DNA from: Moniliella sp. 'wahieum'
Lineage: Eukaryota; Basidiomycota; Moniliellomycetes; Moniliellales; Moniliellaceae
Length of the DNA stretch: 64,000 bases
NCBI GenBank assembly: GCA_003971905.1
Contig: RSEE01000018.1
Span: 558,001-622,000 of the forward strand
Reading direction: 5' to 3'
Part shown: piece after piece, positions 59,041 to 64,000 of the stretch
Numbering within the stretch: position 1 is the first letter of the stretch
How the letters are laid out: every line of letters begins with the position of its first letter
Position numbers and translations under genes: made by a program
Notes under the pieces: model-generated
The model's input: the letters and a program-made list of their open reading frames with translations, nothing else
Databases searched by the model: none
Told to the model about the DNA's origin: nothing

Positions 59041-62000
59041 ATGGATCGCCCTCCCCCTCCTCACTCCATTCGCAATACTGTCCCCACCTCCACCAACATC
59101 GAAACCCCGTTGCATGGGTACCCTGACTGATATTGCCCCCTCTTCCGTCTCCGCCTCTTCGGCCACCCAGCCGCCACCTCCACCCATCTTGGGTCGGGGC
59201 GCCCCTGCATTCGTGGGTGCCGACGTGAACACCAATTTTAACGCCGCTGATCGTCAGTCTCCTCCGGCCCGTTTTCCCGTATACACAACCACCACAGTAG
59301 TATGCCAGAACTACGCCACTGGTTTTCACACACAGCTCCCGCGCCCGCGGTCCTTTGCCGCTTGTTTCCGGCACCCGGCCCCACTCAATATGCATTGTTC
59401 TCAACGATGGCAAAGAAGAGTTGCCCCTGGACGAGGAGGGTGCGATACCACATTCTCCAATCCTGGCACCTTCACACTGTTCTTCGGTTGTTAACGGCAT
59501 TTCCCCTCCAATAAATGGGCAACGTCTTCTTCACCGCCTCATTCATCCGCGTCGCTCCCATCAAGACAGTCAAGATCAGGCGCACTTTGACATGGATGAT
59601 GATCCATCCGTATCCCATCACTCGCGCCTTTCTCAGATTCTCGGCAATCGGGTTTCCAAGTCTTTGTTCCATCACCACCAGCGCAACGATTCCAAGATGA
59701 ATGATGACATTCCCGAACCCCACCCGAACAAGGTTGCCGCAGCCTCAGACTCAGTCCTCAGGGTGCAGAATGATCTGCACTTGGCCCAGCCTTGCTCAAC
59801 TGAAGAACATGTAGGTCGAGGTGGTAAAACACGGGTGAACGAAGAAACCAAGAGTCTGGACTCTTCTCCGCTCCCATCTGAGTTTGGAGTACTCCGCCAA
59901 AGGGCCAACGCTGGCAGCGGACTGGTGGATCGTATCCGCTCCCACCACTCCCACAGCAGAAGCGTTGCTGTCTCTACCAATAATACCCCGGTTACTGTGA
60001 ATGGTGATGAGCCCGCGGCCACCAAGGGGCGGGTGTCCTTCTTTCCGCCAAAGTCAAAAACTTCACGTGGGAACAGTAGCGCAACCCCCCCATCCACTGG
60101 TTCATCGCTCTCTCTCAGGCCCTCAAGGCGCAGCACCGGCTCAATCGTGTTGAAAACAGCAGACCAGGACCCAACCATTCCAGTATCCACCTCTTCTAAT
60201 AGAAGTTACATCCCCTTCCCTCGTCCTACCAGTGGCACCATCTCCGGCCGACGGGCTAGCAGCGGGCTGGATACTTTGACTGGGGCAAACACGGAAGACA
60301 CGAGCAATACGGGTCTTCTATCGCCAAGGGAACCCACCATGTCGGAGTTGATCAAGGCCGCGGTTCCCTCAGGGGCGCCAAGCTCAACTGAAGGATTGCC
60401 CTTGGGAAACCGCACACCCAAGTCCAACTGGCTTCTTCGTACCCATCCAGTCCGTCCCCCTTTCAGTCCAGATGGGACTTTTCAGTGTAGTGCAGATATG
60501 GACCCCAACATGCTTCCCCGTCCAGTTGCTGATACATTTTTCCCGGGACCTCCTACGAGGTTCACGAGACGCTTAATCCAAATAAGGTCTTGAGCAGCCT
60601 CAAGGAAGAACCGGATTCCCTTAACTGTTCCTCAAATGACCATTCCGCCCGTGGAGGCTTTCCCGAGCCATTGGTGCATCCTCGTCCTCGGACTGTTGTA
60701 CTGAACGATCTGGCAATTTCTTCTCAACCAGGGCAAGCTGAATTTGAGAAGACGATGAATTCGGCAAAGTTGGCGCAGAGGACCCCTGAGGTTCGAGTAG
60801 CAAGATCCTCCCCCCGACTTCGTCGCTTGGCTGCAGAGCGGTCTCAAGTGCCGTTCCCGCATTCATCGCCTTCCAAACATGTAAGTGAGCAGGGACAAAA
60901 GAAACGGAAAACAATTCAAAAGCAAAGATCTCGCTTCCGTTGTCAGAGGCACACACTCTAGAACCTCATCTGCGCTCCTCAAACTCTCTCAATTCCCAAC
61001 TCTCTTTATTGTCCCCACCCTCACCTCCTCACACACAAGCAAGCAACCAATCTGCATTTCAAACGGCTATCTTATCCCAAGAAGAAGGAGCCAAGAATTT
61101 CTAATGGCAGCATAACCGACAGCAACAGCTCGGTGTGGAAACGGAACCTGGTTCCCAGTTCCGTTCTCATTCCCAGTCCTCTGTCGCACATCTCATCGCT
61201 CGGCAGGACAAGCTACCAACTGGACCGCGTGGTACTAACCATTCAGACACTTCGGATATCATCACGTCTCCTCGATTGCACGGTGCCTCGTCGACAGCCA
61301 ATAATCAACTGCTTCATCCGATTCGGACAAGAATTCGTTGGGATCACTTGCCCAACACACCTCATTCTCGAATCTCAAGAGGTCGATGGGTCGTCATTGG
61401 CATTGGTACGTTTCTCTGCTCTTGCTTATTTCATGGTGCGCTGGCATGCTGATTATGAATCACCTCTTCTCTGTACGAACACATTTTTGATGGATCTTGG
61501 GTGGATTATCGTCTAGATCTGAGTCGGGACCCGATTGGCCGGGGACAATACGGTGAGGTGTACGTAGCGTTGGAGACCCGAACAGGCCAAACGCTGGCAG
61601 TAAAGGTGATCCCGTTCAAGGGAAGAGATCCGGAGAGGCCCACACGCTCTTCAAAGAAGTGGATATGCTCAACGTTTGAGTCATCCGAGCGTAGTAGTGC
61701 GGTATATGGCGCCGTTAAGTCCAAGCATTGCCTGTACATCGTGACCGAGTATGTCGAGAATGGTTCGCTCCTCAAAACGCTCCGTTTTTGGGCAGTTCCA
61801 GGAGCCACTCGTCGCGGCGTACACATTCAAGACTTGATGGTCTGTGCCCTTCATGAAGCTGGGGGTAATCCATTGCGACCTGAAGGCAGCCAACATTTTG
61901 ACCACCAAGTCGGGAAATTAAGATCACGATTTGGTGTCTCCCGATGGTCGGTCAATTCACCTTCTCATGCCAATGATGTCATTGGAACCCTTATTGGATG

Positions 62001-63034
62001 GCGCCCGAGATCGTTTCGCTTCAAGGAGCGTCGAAAGCAAGCGACATTTGGTCGCTGGGGTGTCTGGTGATTGAACTGTTGACCGGCCATCCACCTTATG
62101 CAAAGCTCAACGCGATGGGAGCCCTGTATAAGATCGTAATCGACCCCCATCCTCCCTTGCCCCCTGACATAACGGAGGACCTGAACGAGTTCTTGCTGTC
62201 CTGCTTTGCCAAGCTGCCCACCCAGAGACCTCCCGCCAGAGACCTGTTGAGCCATCGTTGGTTGAATCAGGTATGGACCAACGACCCATCTCTCGCCCAA
62301 AATTCGCTGCCCGCTTTGCACCGCATCTCAGCTGAAGCGCGCCGCTTGTCGCAAGTGTTGACCCCTGGACCCACTGCTACCCCACCCACCCACTGCGGAC
62401 TCTACACACTTCATTACGGCCTCCGTCATCCCTCTCAGATCTCGGCAGGGGTCGTGATTCTGTAACGTCATCGGCTCATGTTCGTCTGAGGCCGAGCAAC
62501 CCTCGCCTGCGCAGACTTTCCGAGGCTTCGACAGGTGGATCTGCTCCGTTACTTCAACACACATTTATCCGCTCCGTCTTCAGTCAAGCGTTGGAGTGCA
62601 GCGTTTGTTTGGAGGCGATTATCCCCATGTCGGATGCATTGCTATGCAGTGCCAAATGTGGACTTGTGTGCCATCGACGTTGTCTTGCCCAGGTTCCACT
62701 GCCTTGCGTACCCATCGCGTCTTTGCGTCAGTATGACACTTCTTATACGCCTCCACTGGATGCCTCGAACAACACCTCATCGTTGGTGGAGCCGGATCGC
62801 GACTTTGCTCCTGCTTCAAGTCATCTACCTCGTCGTCACTCCTGGAAGAAGAGCTACGGCTTCTCCATCTCAGCGAGGCTGCCACACCCAACCCGTCCGT
62901 ATTCCGCAGATGGCCCTCTCACCCTCCCTCCCATTCGTCTTCATCTTTTTCCAAACTGCATCTTCGTGGGCAGCGAAAGCACAAATTGCGCAAGTGGGCT
63001 AGCACCCGTACAACTCATAAGGATGCGTCCGTGA
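59041..63034 (+). CDS. Protein kinase of the Cdc7/SepH (septation MAPKKK) type with a C-terminal C1 domain
   Basis: A Ser/Thr kinase domain at about 61522-62265: IGRGQYGEVYVALE, LAVKVIPFKG, VIHCDLKAANILTTKSG (HRD changed to HCD), a DFGVSRW stretch, YWMAPEIVSLQGASKASDI, WSLGCLVIELLTGHPPYAKL and HPPLPPDITEDLNEFLLSCF. The last motifs are those of fission-yeast Cdc7, Aspergillus SepH and plant MAP3K-epsilon, which start the septation pathway. A zinc-binding C1-like domain follows (ECSVCLEAIIPMSDALLCSA, CGLVCHRRCLAQV, near 62594-62707). Some 750 mostly disordered residues precede the kinase; the start MDRPPPPHSIRNT at 59041 is the likely one, with 59114 as alternative. An intron at 61406-61516 joins RWVVIGI to DLSRDPIG in frame. 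Many frame changes elsewhere; two separate genes (59.0-61.0 and 61.1-63.0 kb) cannot be excluded. Confidence 0.75.
61406..61516 (+). other. Intron just before the kinase domain
   Basis: GTACGT donor at 61406, ATGCTGAT branch site, CGTCTAG acceptor at 61516 (111 nt, the longest in the window). Splicing gives WVVIGI-D-LSRDPIGRG without a frame change. Confidence 0.75.
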
Positions 63035-64000
63035 CATTTACCCCCTCCCACACGCTTTCTCTGATTCACCCCAACCATCACCTCCACCATGGCGTCTCTT
63101 CTCCCCACACAGGAATGGGGACGCAGCAGGTTGCTGTGCATCGAGTCAGCAGCCCACAACTTGGTTCACAACAGTGCCCCCACCATCGCCACATCCACTT
63201 TCCCCGCAAGATGCACAGCAAGGTGGAGGATCCATCAAGCACGCAGACAGAAAACCTGATGCAAGCCACTGCCTCATCATGTAATTCCTCTTTGTACGCG
63301 CGCCCATGAGATCTTCATATCTGCTCTGCCCAGGCCCTGTTCGTTTTTTTCTGCATCACACTCCTTTTGCCCCTTCCCATCCAATGAACCATCCCTCTTG
63401 CGCTCTGGACGTTTTTAGCTATACTTCCGTCCCCCTTTTGCCTGCCAAAGATGTGCATTGTGAACTCACTCAGTCTTATTTTGCCGGGCCGTCTCTCCCC
63501 TTTTGGCATATTTGTTTCTTCCCATTCAACAACCTCCCCCATTTTGGCGCTCGCATCTCTTTATTGGACTGTACCCACACCTCCGTTTGCCCATTCTAGC
63601 ACTCTACGTTTCCTGACATTGCGCTTTTACTGTGGTTGTCTATGATACTCCACTTCCTTTCCTATGACTGTGCATGTGAGAAAAGACAATTGATGGTCGA
63701 AGGTGCCGAAGATGGTGCGCGTTGAGAGTGATGTTTCTATCTTCAGGTCTTTTTATCTTCACAGGCCTCAGTTTGGCACGCAATGGTCCCCCTCAAAGGC
63801 CTTTTTTGGGCTCATATAAACGGTGGATTGTCACATGTCCATGTCAGTGACGACCTTCGACGAATCACATGCATAACGGGAAGTTTTGATGGCCCCTATG
63901 CCATCTGGGAAGGCGTTGCGAAGATCCCCAACGGCAGGCCGAATGAATTAATGAGACGAGGAAGGCAACCCTAACACATAGGCGCACTGGAGGCCCTCCT
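63035..64000. other. Right-edge region without a supported gene
   Basis: Pyrimidine-rich 3' flank of the kinase gene, then unassigned sequence. A 63-codon frame at 63783-63974 shows no similarity that I recognise; it could be part of a gene that continues beyond the window. Confidence 0.5.

Overview
The window looks like nuclear DNA of an intron-poor basidiomycete fungus, most likely from the smut/Ustilaginomycotina side. This placement is an inference from gene content, short introns (60-111 nt, GTRNGT donors, CTRAC/CTGAC branch sites, YAG acceptors) and intergenic repeat style; no marker gene fixes it. Recognisable proteins are all eukaryotic and fungal: glutamate synthase, a PalI/Rim9 membrane protein, a RhoGEF, S-adenosylmethionine synthetase, an SCP2 protein, a C2H2 zinc-finger protein, a myotubularin phosphatase, deoxyhypusine synthase, glucosidase II beta, eIF3 subunit L, a cell-wall-integrity type MAP kinase, a Stealth phosphotransferase, a GH16-acyltransferase fusion and a Cdc7/SepH-like kinase. 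No tRNA, rRNA, CRISPR array, telomere repeat or intact transposase/reverse transcriptase was seen.

Nearly every long gene is broken by single-base (sometimes two-base) frame changes while protein similarity runs straight through them. I treat this as assembly or sequencing error, not decay, so the CDS entries are spans over which the protein is read with frame corrections; two short genes or exon sets (SCP2, and the kinase exon junction at 61.4-61.5 kb) read cleanly.

Layout. 0-5.3 kb: 3' part of GLT1 carrying a LAGLIDADG intein that sits inside the [3Fe-4S] cysteine motif and itself appears to hold a spliceosomal intron. 5.9-7.1 kb (minus): PalI/Rim9. 8.4-10.3 kb (plus): a Ser/Pro-rich disordered protein. 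11.1-15.2 kb (minus): RhoGEF. 15.5-17.2 kb (minus): an unrecognised gene with a kinase-like domain lacking the catalytic Asp. 17.8-19.1 kb (minus): SAM synthetase. 21.1-21.7 kb: a fold-back inverted-repeat element. 21.9-22.4 kb (minus): SCP2. 23.8-25.8 kb (minus): C2H2 protein. 26-33.7 kb: a gene-poor stretch full of short repeats. 33.8-36.9 kb (minus): myotubularin. 37.6-38.8 kb (minus) and 39.2-41.0 kb (plus): divergent DYS1 and GTB1. 41.4-43.2 kb (minus) and 43.8-45.1 kb (plus): divergent eIF3L and MAPK. 45.7-47.2 kb (minus): Stealth protein. 47.2-53.7 kb: a second gene-poor repeat-rich stretch with one more arm of the 21-kb element. 53.8-57.2 kb (plus): GH16-TM-acyltransferase-3 fusion. 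59.0-63.0 kb (plus): kinase with a C-terminal C1 domain.

The strongest unusual signals are the GLT1 intein with an intron inside it, the GH16/acyltransferase fusion, and a dispersed family of period-7 arrays in the intergenic DNA whose units are nearly always TGA or TAA followed by a self-complementary tetranucleotide.
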